The translations under genes and the position numbers were made by a program. From contig JAEZHQ010000061.1 in the NCBI GenBank assembly GCA_023416455.1, positions 1 through 5,866 on the forward strand: a stretch of 5,866 bases of DNA, in the 5' to 3' direction. This DNA comes from Pseudomonadota bacterium. Its GTDB lineage: Bacteria > Pseudomonadota > Alphaproteobacteria > Azospirillales > Azospirillaceae. Every line of letters starts with the position of its first letter. Positions within the stretch are counted from its first letter, which is position 1. Below the pieces are notes generated by a model. It was not told the origin of the DNA. It saw nothing but the letters and a program-made list of their open reading frames with translations, and searched no databases. Shown one piece after another: positions 1 through 5,442 of this stretch.

Positions 1-277
1 ACATCATGCGGACGAGGCGGTCGAAGACCACCTCCAGCATGGGCAGGCGTTCGTAGTTGACCAGCGCCGAGTTGACCAGCGCCATGATGCCGGAGTTGTC
101 GCCGTCCCCGGCCCCGCCCTGGTCGAAGCCGAGCAGGCTGTCGATCTCGTCCTGGTTGAGGACGCGCGTCGAGCCGCCGCCCCCACCCATGTCGCCCATG
201 TCGCCGCTGTCCTCGGCGAGGGCTGCCCATTCGGCGGCGAGCCGTTCCTCTTCGCTCAGGTCGTCGGTGTTGCTCAT
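1..277 (-). CDS. fliM: Flagellar motor switch protein FliM, N-terminal part (truncated by window edge)
   Basis: FliM is a C-ring (switch complex) protein on the cytoplasmic face of the basal body. It binds phosphorylated CheY and helps set rotation direction. The first 92 residues are visible, starting at the ATG complementary to 275-277; the frame is open to the left edge. Residues 39-53 (VLNQDEIDSLLGFDQ) match the conserved CheY-P-binding peptide of FliM, which in enteric bacteria sits at the extreme N-terminus. Residues 69-92 (NSALVNYERLPMLEVVFDRLVR and on) match the start of the FliM middle domain. An extra segment of about 38 residues precedes the CheY peptide: acidic (TDDLSEEER), then a Gly/Met/Asp-rich linker with five consecutive glycines. 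The gene lies 19 nt after fliL on the same strand, so the two are almost certainly cotranscribed. A modest purine-rich ribosome site (GGGGACGAGG) ends 2 nt before the ATG. Identification is from motif recognition. Confidence 0.93.
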   Translation of the reverse strand, partial: MSNTDDLSEEERLAAEWAALAEDSGDMGDMGGGGGSTRVLNQDEIDSLLGFDQGGAGDGDNSGIMALVNSALVNYERLPMLEVVFDRLVRMM

Positions 278-296
278 GGCCTCGTCCCCGCCGCGC

Positions 297-827
297 CTAT
301 TGGACCAGCATTTCCTTGAACAGCACGTCCCTCACCTTGACCGGGTGGGCGGCCGCGCTGATGCGCATCAGCAGCTCCTGGCGCAGGCGGTACATGCCGG
401 CCGAGCCCTTCAGATCCTCCAGCCGCAGCTCGCGCAGGTAGACCTGGAAATTGTCGATGATGCGCGGCAGCACATGCTCGACCGCGGGAATGTCCTCCGG
501 CCTGGAGACCTGGATCGAGATCTTGATCTTCAGGAAGGCCGGGCGCTTGCCGGTGCTGTTGAGGTTCACCAGCATGTCCGGCAGGTCGTAGAACACCGGG
601 GCCGCGTTGGGGTCGGGCTGCGCGGGCTCCGCGGGATGCTCGGCGTGCTCCTCCCCCTTGCCCAGCAGGGTGTCCAGCAGGCCGCTGAAATAGACCCCGG
701 CGCCGGCGCCGATCAGCAGCACGAGCGGGAGGATGACGAACAGGACCAGCTTCTTGCCGCTGAACTTCTTGCGCGGCAGGGCGTCGGTCGAAAGGTCGCC
801 GGCGTCGTCGTCAGCGTGCGCGGTCAT
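297..827 (-). CDS. fliL: Flagellar basal body-associated protein FliL
   Basis: FliL is a single-span inner-membrane protein that surrounds or supports the stator units of the flagellar motor. The 176-residue product has a short cytoplasmic N-terminus ending in a basic patch (RKKFSGKK, 19-26). One transmembrane helix follows at about residues 27-50, then a His/Glu/Pro-rich linker (59-76). The periplasmic FliL domain spans about 77-176, with the family's conserved MLVNLNSTGKRPAFLKIKIS stretch (85-104) and the typical C-terminus VRDVLFKEMLVQ. Length is usual for the family. The start at 827 is fixed: the upstream frame has no ATG, GTG or TTG before an in-frame TAG about 60 nt away. The ribosome site is weak (AGGA, 5 nt spacing). 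fliM follows after 19 nt. The gene diverges from flgF across a 439-nt control region. Confidence 0.95.
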   Translation of the reverse strand: MTAHADDDAGDLSTDALPRKKFSGKKLVLFVILPLVLLIGAGAGVYFSGLLDTLLGKGEEHAEHPAEPAQPDPNAAPVFYDLPDMLVNLNSTGKRPAFLKIKISIQVSRPEDIPAVEHVLPRIIDNFQVYLRELRLEDLKGSAGMYRLRQELLMRISAAAHPVKVRDVLFKEMLVQ

Positions 828-883
828 GGGATCCTGGGCGCGGTCAGGGGGCGGAACGAGGGCCTTACCGGCAAGCGCACCCT

Positions 884-913
884 ATCTTTCGGATAGTTAA
901 CAAAGCCTTTCAA
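884..913 (-). promoter_or_regulatory. Possible promoter/operator region for fliLM (AT-rich island)
   Basis: This is the most AT-rich stretch in the intergenic region. On the minus strand it reads TTGAAA (913-908), an 18-nt spacer, then AAAGAT (889-884), a weak sigma-70-like pair with a poor -10. It also contains the hexamer GTTAAC (896-901) and a small dyad CTATC-N5-GATAG (882-896). TTAAC is the half-site of the alphaproteobacterial cell-cycle and motility regulator CtrA. The paired element here (TTGA-N9-TTAAC) departs from the full consensus TTAA-N7-TTAAC in spacing and in one base. Position fits a fliL promoter, about 57-86 nt upstream of the start codon. The assignment rests on composition and position only. 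Confidence 0.25.
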
Positions 914-1058
914 CCGCCGCGGCGGGGTTGTGACCGGTGGCGGGCGTGGCTTTTCGGCACGGAACTTGAGTGGCGGCGGGGTCGTGATCCGGGGCGCGCC
1001 GCAGGGCCGCCCCCCGTCCCGCCGGCCCCGCCCGCGCGCCCCAGTCGCGGGCGGGAAC

Positions 1059-1143
1059 GGGGAAGCTTTGCCGCCCCGCACCGGCAGGGCTTTCCGTCCG
1101 GGCGGCAGGATTTGCCCGGCGCCGCGGCCGGCAGCTTCTGCCG
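1059..1143. promoter_or_regulatory. Array of four CGGCA-N5-TGCCG-like dyads, candidate enhancer
   Basis: Four related 15-mers lie in a row: GGGGAAGCTTTGCCG (1059-1073), CGGCAGGGCTTTCCG (1082-1096), CGGCAGGATTTGCCC (1103-1117) and CGGCAGCTTCTGCCG (1129-1143). Each is an imperfect or perfect inverted repeat around a short, relatively AT-rich core. Centre spacings are 23, 21 and 26 nt, roughly two helical turns. The centres fall about 84-154 nt upstream of the start predicted from the sigma-54 promoter at 1194, the usual distance for an NtrC-type activator. In Caulobacter, class III flagellar promoters use RpoN plus FlbD bound at upstream ftr elements; these dyads could be the equivalent here. 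That link is inference. In such GC-rich DNA individual short dyads can arise by chance, so the argument rests on the repetition and position. Confidence 0.45.
1126..1143. repeat. 18-nt repeat copy 1 (GGCCGGCAGCTTCTGCCG)
   Basis: This sequence recurs exactly at 4473-4490 in the same orientation, beyond the end of flgH. It contains the perfect dyad CGGCAG-CTT-CTGCCG. Both copies lie in noncoding DNA flanking the flgFGAH operon. Identity ends immediately on both sides (C versus A before, C versus G after), so this is a short motif and not a longer duplication. Confidence 0.7.
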
Positions 1144-1193
1144 CCGCCCCCGGCACGGCGGCGGGCCAATGGCGCCGTCCGCCCCGCCGCTGT

Positions 1194-1209
1194 TGGCACG
1201 CGCCATGCA
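1194..1209 (+). promoter_or_regulatory. Sigma-54 (RpoN) -24/-12 promoter of flgFGAH
   Basis: The sequence TGGCACGCGCCATGCA matches the RpoN consensus TGGCACG-N4-TTGCA at every defined position except one (A for the first T of the -12 element). The invariant GG (1195-1196) and GC (1207-1208) doublets are separated by the required 10 nt. Transcription would start about 12 nt past the GC, near 1220, leaving a leader of roughly 47 nt before the flgF ATG. Sigma-54 control of rod/ring/hook operons is established in Caulobacter and several other flagellated bacteria. Upstream dyads (1059-1143) are plausible activator sites. No clear IHF site was seen between them and the promoter. Confidence 0.8.
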
Positions 1210-1218
1210 AAGCATTCC

Positions 1219-1245
1219 GGGCCGGCCGCGAGCCCCCGCCGGCCC
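1219..1245 (+). other. GC-rich stem-loop in the flgF leader
   Basis: GGGCCGGC (1219-1226) and GCCGGCCC (1238-1245) form a perfect 8-bp stem with an 11-nt loop. It begins almost exactly at the start site predicted from the sigma-54 promoter. It ends 7 nt before the flgF ribosome site AGGAGAGG (1253-1260). A 5'-terminal hairpin of this kind could stabilise the mRNA without covering the ribosome site. No function is demonstrated, and GC-rich stems are common by chance here. Confidence 0.35.
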
Positions 1246-1266
1246 CGAGATCAGGAGAGGTCGCCG

Positions 1267-1992
1267 ATGGAGAACCCGATCTACGTCGCCCTGTCGCGCC
1301 AGACTGCCCTGCGCCGCCAGCTGGACGTCATTTCGAACAACATCGCGAACATGAACACCACGGGCTTCAAGCAGCAGCGCATGCTGTTCACGGAGTTCCT
1401 GGAGCGCCCGGGCATGCACGAACAGGTCAGCTTCGTGCAGGACCGCGCCGTGGTGCGCGACCTCTCGGTCGGCGGCCTGACCCAGACCGGCAACCCGCTG
1501 GATCTGGCGCTGACCGGCCACGGCTATTTCACGGTCGATACGGCGAACGGCCCCCGTTACACCCGGGCCGGCAACTTCCGCCTCAACGACCAGCGCCAGC
1601 TGGTGGACGGCGGCGGCCTGCCGGTTCTGGCCGACGACGGCCAGCCCATCACCATCCCCGCCGGCACCACCGACATCAAGGTCAGCGGCGACGGCACCGT
1701 CGCCACCGAGCTGGGTCCGGTGGGCCGGCTGAACATCGTGACCTTCCCCAACGAGCAGCTGATGACCGAGGTGGGCGGCGGCCTCTACGTCAGCGACGAG
1801 GAGCCGCAGGCGGCCCCCGCCGACACCAAGGTGGCACAAGGCTTGCTTGAGGGTTCCAACGTGAAGCCGGTGGTGGAGATGACGACGATGATCGAGATCC
1901 AGCGCCAGTACCAGTCCAACCAGCGGCTGATCGACAGCGAGCACGAACGCATGCGCACGGCCATCCAGAGGCTGGGCCGCACGACGGTCTGA
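1267..1992 (+). CDS. flgF: Flagellar basal-body proximal rod protein FlgF
   Basis: FlgF is a proximal rod subunit that polymerises in the periplasm after export by the flagellar type III apparatus. The 241-residue product starts MENPIYVALSRQ, typical of FlgF. It has the N-terminal rod-family signature at residues 20-35 (DVISNNIANMNTTGFK) and the central D1 block around 66-125 (GGLTQTGNPLDLALTGHGYF, then YTRAGNFRLN). The C-terminal helix motif is at about 193-241 (LLEGSNVKPVVEMTTMIEIQ). N- and C-terminal helices of this family pack together in the rod. No signal peptide is present, as expected for type III export. A strong AGGAGAGG (1253-1260) sits 6 nt before the ATG, supporting this start. 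It is the first gene of flgF-flgG-flgA-flgH, behind the sigma-54 promoter. The reduced length relative to FlgG is normal and helps separate the two paralogues. Confidence 0.96.
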   Translation: MENPIYVALSRQTALRRQLDVISNNIANMNTTGFKQQRMLFTEFLERPGMHEQVSFVQDRAVVRDLSVGGLTQTGNPLDLALTGHGYFTVDTANGPRYTRAGNFRLNDQRQLVDGGGLPVLADDGQPITIPAGTTDIKVSGDGTVATELGPVGRLNIVTFPNEQLMTEVGGGLYVSDEEPQAAPADTKVAQGLLEGSNVKPVVEMTTMIEIQRQYQSNQRLIDSEHERMRTAIQRLGRTTV

Positions 1993-2002
1993 ACGAACGG
2001 GT

Positions 2003-2020
2003 AGAAGAGAAAAAGAGGAG
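2003..2020 (+). promoter_or_regulatory. All-purine leader and ribosome binding site of flgG
   Basis: Eighteen consecutive purines, A-rich at first and ending in GAGGAG (2015-2020), lie in the 36-nt gap between flgF and flgG. The ribosome site is 8 nt before the flgG ATG. An unstructured A-rich stretch is unusual in this GC-rich DNA and would favour strong initiation. This fits the higher copy number of FlgG (about two dozen per rod) than FlgF, although that link is inference. Confidence 0.6.
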
Positions 2021-2028
2021 CACGGGTC

Positions 2029-2814
2029 ATGCGCAGCCTCGCCATCGGCGCCACCGGGATGATCGCCCAGCAGCTCAACGTCGAGACGATCTCCAACAAC
2101 ATCGCCAACGCCACCACGACCGGCTTCAAGAAGCAGCGCGCCGAGTTCCAGGACCTGCTGTACCAGAACTTCCGCCGCATCGGCTCGACCTCGTCGGACG
2201 CCGGCACCATCGTGCCGACCGGCGTGCAGGTCGGCGCCGGGGTGCGCATCGCCGCCGTGGCCCGCGTGCTGGAGCAGGGCAACCTGAACGTCACCGACAA
2301 CAAGCTCGACCTGGCGATCAACGGCTCGGGCTACTTCCAGGTGCAGCTGCCGAACGGCGACACCTCCTACACCCGCGCCGGCAACTTCAAGCTGTCGCCC
2401 GAGGGCATGATCGTGACCGCCGACGGCTACCCGGTGCAGCCCGCCATCACCATCCCCGCCGAGGCGGTGGACGTCGCCATCAACCCGTCGGGCGAGGTGC
2501 TGGTGAAGCTGGACGGCCAGGTGGAATCCCAGAACGTCGGCCAGCTCCAGCTCGCCACCTTCGCCAACGCCGCCGGCCTCGAGGCGATCGGCGACAACCT
2601 CTTCCTGCAAACCCCGGCCTCGGGCGAGGCGATCGCCGGCAATCCCGGCGCCCCCGGCTTCGGGCGCGTGACCCAGGGCGCCCTGGAGACCTCCAACGTG
2701 AACATCGTGCAGGAGATCACCACGCTGATCAGCGCCCAGCGGGCCTACGAGATGAACTCCAAGATCATCAAGGCCACCGACGAGATGATGCAGCAGGCCG
2801 GCCAGATGCGCTGA
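2029..2814 (+). CDS. flgG: Flagellar basal-body distal rod protein FlgG
   Basis: FlgG forms the distal rod, the drive shaft passing through the P and L rings to the hook. The 261-residue product has the usual FlgG length and begins MRSLAIGATGMIAQQLNVET. The rod/hook signature follows (ISNNIANATTTGFKKQRAEF, 21-40). Residues 45-65 (YQNFRRIGSTSSDAGTIVPTG) correspond to the FlgG-specific segment that in Salmonella distinguishes the straight rod from the curved hook. A D1 block runs through about 80-135 (QGNLNVTDNKLDLAINGSGY, YTRAGNFKLS), and the C-terminal helix is at 217-261 (GALETSNVNIVQEITTLIS, then QRAYEMNSKIIKATDEM). It lies 36 nt after flgF with a clear GAGGAG and 34 nt before flgA, within one operon. 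No anomaly was seen. Confidence 0.97.
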   Translation: MRSLAIGATGMIAQQLNVETISNNIANATTTGFKKQRAEFQDLLYQNFRRIGSTSSDAGTIVPTGVQVGAGVRIAAVARVLEQGNLNVTDNKLDLAINGSGYFQVQLPNGDTSYTRAGNFKLSPEGMIVTADGYPVQPAITIPAEAVDVAINPSGEVLVKLDGQVESQNVGQLQLATFANAAGLEAIGDNLFLQTPASGEAIAGNPGAPGFGRVTQGALETSNVNIVQEITTLISAQRAYEMNSKIIKATDEMMQQAGQMR

Positions 2815-2848
2815 CGCCGCCGCGATCTGACCCGAAGGAACCGCCGCC

Positions 2849-3601
2849 ATGACGCGCACCGCCTCCCTCCTCCTCGGCACCGCCCTCGCCGCCGCCCTCC
2901 TCGCCGTCCCGGCCACCCGGCCGGCCGCCGCCCCGGCCGCCGCACCCCCGGCCATCGTCTACGGCGCGGCCCATGTCGAAGCGGTGTTGAGCGACGCCCT
3001 GTCCCGCCACGTCGCGGTCGGGCGCCTGCGCATGGAGCTGGACAGCCGCGCGCTCGAGTTGCGCGCTCCCCAGGGCGCCGGCAGCCTCGCCGTTGAGAAT
3101 CTCTACTACAGCCCGGTGCAGGGCCGCTTCGCCGCCGAGATCGTCGTCGCCGACACCCGGCCGACGGTCCGCCTGCCGGTGTCGGGACGCGCCTACGGGG
3201 TGGTGGAGGTGCCGGTCCTGGCCCGCCGCGTCTCCCCCGGCGACGTCATCGGCGCCGACGACATCGACTGGCAGGAGGTGCGCGCCGAGCAGACCGGCAG
3301 CGACATCGCCGCCACCGACGCCCAGGTGATCGGCATGACCCCCCGGCGCGGCGTCCCGGTCAACCAGCCGGTCCGCCTGCGCGACCTCCAGTCGCCGCGG
3401 CTGGTCGACAAGGGGGCGCTGGTCACCATCACGCTCGCCTCCGCCAACCTGTCGCTGTCGGCCCAGGGCAAGGCCCTTCAGGACGGCGGCCGGGGCGACG
3501 TCATCCGCGTCGTCAACACCCAATCCAACCGCATCGTCGAAGCGACGGTCGCCGGCCCCAACCTCGTCGCCGTGGCAAAGCCCGGCCTGACCGCGAAGTA
3601 A
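2849..3601 (+). CDS. flgA: Flagellar P-ring assembly chaperone FlgA
   Basis: FlgA is a periplasmic protein needed to assemble FlgI into the P ring. The 250-residue product begins with a Sec-type signal: Arg3, a hydrophobic core LLLGTALAAALLAV (7-20), then a long Ala/Pro-rich stretch to about residue 36. Cleavage probably falls after one of the AAA sites, and the exact site is uncertain. The C-terminal half carries the SAF-like domain, with VPVLARRVSPGDVIGADDID (121-140), GMTPRRGVPVNQPVRLRDL (162-180) and LVDKGALVTI (185-194). The C-terminal tail (QGKALQDGGRGDVIRVVN, 206-223) is typical of FlgA. Its ribosome site GAAGGAA (2834-2840) lies 8 nt before the ATG. Its TAA stop overlaps the ribosome site of flgH, so the two are probably translationally coupled. 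Its natural partner FlgI is not encoded in the window. Confidence 0.94.
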   Translation: MTRTASLLLGTALAAALLAVPATRPAAAPAAAPPAIVYGAAHVEAVLSDALSRHVAVGRLRMELDSRALELRAPQGAGSLAVENLYYSPVQGRFAAEIVVADTRPTVRLPVSGRAYGVVEVPVLARRVSPGDVIGADDIDWQEVRAEQTGSDIAATDAQVIGMTPRRGVPVNQPVRLRDLQSPRLVDKGALVTITLASANLSLSAQGKALQDGGRGDVIRVVNTQSNRIVEATVAGPNLVAVAKPGLTAK

Positions 3602-3614
3602 GGAGAAAGCTCCC

Positions 3615-4400
3615 ATGCCCGCCCGGAACACCGTCCCGACGACCGCGGTCCGCACCGCCTTCCGCTTCGCCCTGCTCGCCGCCGTGGCGGCCGGCCTGCC
3701 CGCCTGCAACGCCCTGTCGCGGGTCGCCGACATCGGCTCGGCGCCGGCGCTGAGCAAGATCCAGGACCCCTACACGCAGCCGGGCTACCAGCCGGTCAGC
3801 CTGCCGATGCCGACGCCCCTGCCGGCGGAGCGCAACCCGAACTCGCTGTGGCGGACCGGCTCCAAGGCTTTCTTCAAGGACCAGCGCGCCAACAAGGTCG
3901 GCGACATCCTGACCGTCAACATCCAGATCAACGACCAGGCCCAGCTCTCCAACGAGAGCAACCGCTCGCGCAACAACTCCGACCGGGCGGGCATGCCGAG
4001 CTTCCTCGGCCTGGAGGGCGCCGCCGGCCTGCGCAAGATCCTGCCGGAAGAGGTGGTCCCCGACAGCCTCGTCGACCTTTCCAGCCAGACCAACAACACC
4101 GGCCGCGGCGCCATCAAGCGCAACGAGCAGGTCAACCTGAAGGTGGCGGCCCTGGTCACCCAGACCCTGCCGAACGGCAACATGGTCATCCAGGGGCGCC
4201 AGGAGGTCCGCGTGAACTACGAGGTGCGCGACCTGATCATCACCGGCGTCGTCCGGCCGGAGGACATCACCGCGCAGAACACCATCAGCTACGAGAAGGT
4301 CGCCGAGGCCCGCATCTCCTACGGCGGCCGCGGCCAGATGACCGACGTGCAGCAGCCGCGCTACGGCCAGCAGCTCTTCGACATCATCATGCCCTTCTGA
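3615..4400 (+). CDS. flgH: Flagellar L-ring lipoprotein FlgH
   Basis: FlgH builds the outer-membrane L ring, the bushing around the distal rod. The 261-residue product has a lipoprotein signal: basic N-terminus (Arg4, Arg13, Arg17), hydrophobic 18-28, and lipobox Leu-Pro-Ala-Cys31. Proline at the -2 position is slightly atypical. Family blocks follow in order: NPNSLWRTGSKAFFKDQRAN (74-93), KVGDILTVNIQINDQAQLSN (94-113), the GAIKRNEQVNLKVAALVTQ region (165-183), LPNGNMVIQGRQEVRVNYE (185-203), GVVRPEDITAQNTISYEKVA (211-230) and the C-terminus YGQQLFDIIMPF. The ribosome site AAGGAG (3600-3605) overlaps the flgA stop codon, with 9-nt spacing. It is the last plus-strand gene visible. Downstream lies a convergent glycan-modification gene instead of flgI. 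Confidence 0.96.
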   Translation: MPARNTVPTTAVRTAFRFALLAAVAAGLPACNALSRVADIGSAPALSKIQDPYTQPGYQPVSLPMPTPLPAERNPNSLWRTGSKAFFKDQRANKVGDILTVNIQINDQAQLSNESNRSRNNSDRAGMPSFLGLEGAAGLRKILPEEVVPDSLVDLSSQTNNTGRGAIKRNEQVNLKVAALVTQTLPNGNMVIQGRQEVRVNYEVRDLIITGVVRPEDITAQNTISYEKVAEARISYGGRGQMTDVQQPRYGQQLFDIIMPF

Positions 4401-4404
4401 GGAC

Positions 4405-4443
4405 GGCGCGGGCGGCGGAAGCCGCAGGCACCCGTCCCGCGCC
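4405..4443. terminator. Possible terminator hairpin downstream of flgH
   Basis: GGCGCGGG (4405-4412) and CCCGCGCC (4436-4443) form a perfect 8-bp stem 4 nt after the flgH stop codon. A small inner hairpin (CGGC-GGAA-GCCG, 4413-4424) sits inside the loop. No T-run follows on either strand, so it is not a classical intrinsic terminator. Position between convergent genes is the main support. Confidence 0.3.
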
Positions 4444-4472
4444 CGGCCGGAGGCCGCCGGCTCCGACGAGGA

Positions 4473-4490
4473 GGCCGGCAGCTTCTGCCG
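4473..4490. repeat. 18-nt repeat copy 2 (GGCCGGCAGCTTCTGCCG), hairpin at convergent junction
   Basis: This is an exact copy of 1126-1143. Here the dyad extends to a 7-bp stem, CCGGCAG-CTT-CTGCCGG (4475-4491), with a 3-nt loop. It sits between the ends of flgH and the FkbM-type gene. It could act as a bidirectional terminator-like hairpin (no T-tract follows), as a protein-binding site shared with the enhancer array, or as a dispersed intergenic repeat. The remainder of 4401-4545 shows no gene. Confidence 0.6.
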
Positions 4491-4545
4491 GGCGGCCGAT
4501 TCAACCGGGCCGTTTCTGCCAGCCCGCGGTGTCCGGCCGGACCCG

Positions 4546-5442
4546 TCAGGACCGGCCGGTGAAGCGCGGGTTCCAGCGCCGCAGAAGCGGATGCTCCTCG
4601 GGATCGAGCACCGGCGGCAGGCCGGAGACCCGGCCGCCCGCCTCGGCGGGGATGCAGAACAGGTTGATGCCCATGCCACGCCCGTGCAGGCGGGTGCCGT
4701 CGTCGACGAAGCCGGTCTCGTAGAGCGGCTCGCTCCGCCCGAAGAAATTGTTCGGGTTGTGGAAGGGCGTGACGCACCAATGGCAGGCGTAACCCAGGTC
4801 CTGGAGCAGACGGATCAGGTCCGGCGACTTCTCGACCCGATCGTTCTCCACATAGAGGGCGGGGCGCAGCCGGCGGATGGTGTCGCGGGCGCCGAGCAGG
4901 ACGCCGGCTTCCATTCCTTCCACGTCGATCTTGATCAGGCGCAGCCGGTCGAAGGTGCAGACGTCGTCAAGCCGGCGCTGCGGCACCAGCCGGGTGCCCG
5001 GGATGGCGTCCAGGGCGATGCCGCCGAAGTTGCCGTCCGCGTCCATGGCGACGTCGTCCAGAGCCAGCACGTCCTCGCGGTCGCCGAGCGCCGCGGCCAC
5101 GCAATCGACGCCGGTCACGGCGTTCAGCGCCATGTTGGCACACAGCAGCTGGTGGTTCAGCCGGATCGGTTCGAACGCCAGGACCCGGCCGGTCGGCCCC
5201 GTCAGGCGGGCGAGCGCCAGCGTGTGGGCCCCGATGTTGGCCCCGGCGTCGACCACCGCGTCGCCCGGCCGCAAGACCTGGCGGAAGAGGGCCACCTCGC
5301 TCTCGAAATACTCGCCGTAATAGTCCAGCGAGCGCCCGACCACCGTGTCGTGCCGGTTGAACAGCATGAAGCCGTGGCGCGCCCGGATCAGCCGGTTGGT
5401 CCCGGAGCCGCCGAGGAGATCGTGGGCGGGGTCGGCGGTCAT
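4546..5442 (-). CDS. FkbM-family SAM-dependent methyltransferase
   Basis: The 298-residue product is a class I methyltransferase of the FkbM type, probably O-methylating a sugar or other glycan-linked substrate in the cytoplasm. Motif I for SAM binding is VVDAGANIGAHTLALA (63-78), followed by the acidic-loop block AFEP (89-92). The FkbM signature IKIDVEGMEAGVLLGA lies at 170-185, preceded by the LDD...FDRL segment. Residues 198-262 hold an aromatic, Asn-rich extension (YVEND, PFHNPNNFFG, GRGMGINLFCIP) seen in longer family members. The ATG (5440-5442) overlaps the stop of the upstream glycosyltransferase as ATGA. A strong AAGGAGG (complement of 5450-5456) lies 7 nt before it, so coupling is expected. 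The substrate is unknown. Proximity to flagellar genes makes flagellin-glycan methylation possible, and LPS or capsule modification equally so. No membrane segment is seen. Confidence 0.88.
   Translation of the reverse strand: MTADPAHDLLGGSGTNRLIRARHGFMLFNRHDTVVGRSLDYYGEYFESEVALFRQVLRPGDAVVDAGANIGAHTLALARLTGPTGRVLAFEPIRLNHQLLCANMALNAVTGVDCVAAALGDREDVLALDDVAMDADGNFGGIALDAIPGTRLVPQRRLDDVCTFDRLRLIKIDVEGMEAGVLLGARDTIRRLRPALYVENDRVEKSPDLIRLLQDLGYACHWCVTPFHNPNNFFGRSEPLYETGFVDDGTRLHGRGMGINLFCIPAEAGGRVSGLPPVLDPEEHPLLRRWNPRFTGRS

Noticed and set aside
57..896. A 279-codon plus-strand frame opposite fliM and fliL
   Set aside because: It is antisense to two confidently identified genes and has no recognisable protein features.
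955..970. A second sigma-54-like element, CGGCACGGAACTTGAG
   Set aside because: The -24 part is good but the essential GC of the -12 element is GA, and it lies about 300 nt from flgF with a better promoter in between.
930..1850. A plus-strand open frame spanning the intergenic region into flgF
   Set aside because: It runs out of frame with flgF, crosses the sigma-54 promoter and leader, and encodes Arg/Pro/Gly-rich sequence with no ribosome site or domain.
910..2955. A 681-codon open frame on the minus strand antisense to flgF and flgG
   Set aside because: It mirrors the coding frames of well-identified rod genes. Its product is a low-complexity Gly/Ala/His/Val/Asp mix with no recognisable domain, the usual artefact of high-GC codon bias.
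3513..4679. A 388-codon open frame on the minus strand antisense to flgH
   Set aside because: It is a composition-driven shadow of flgH, with repetitive Asp/Val/Gly/Arg content and no family motif.
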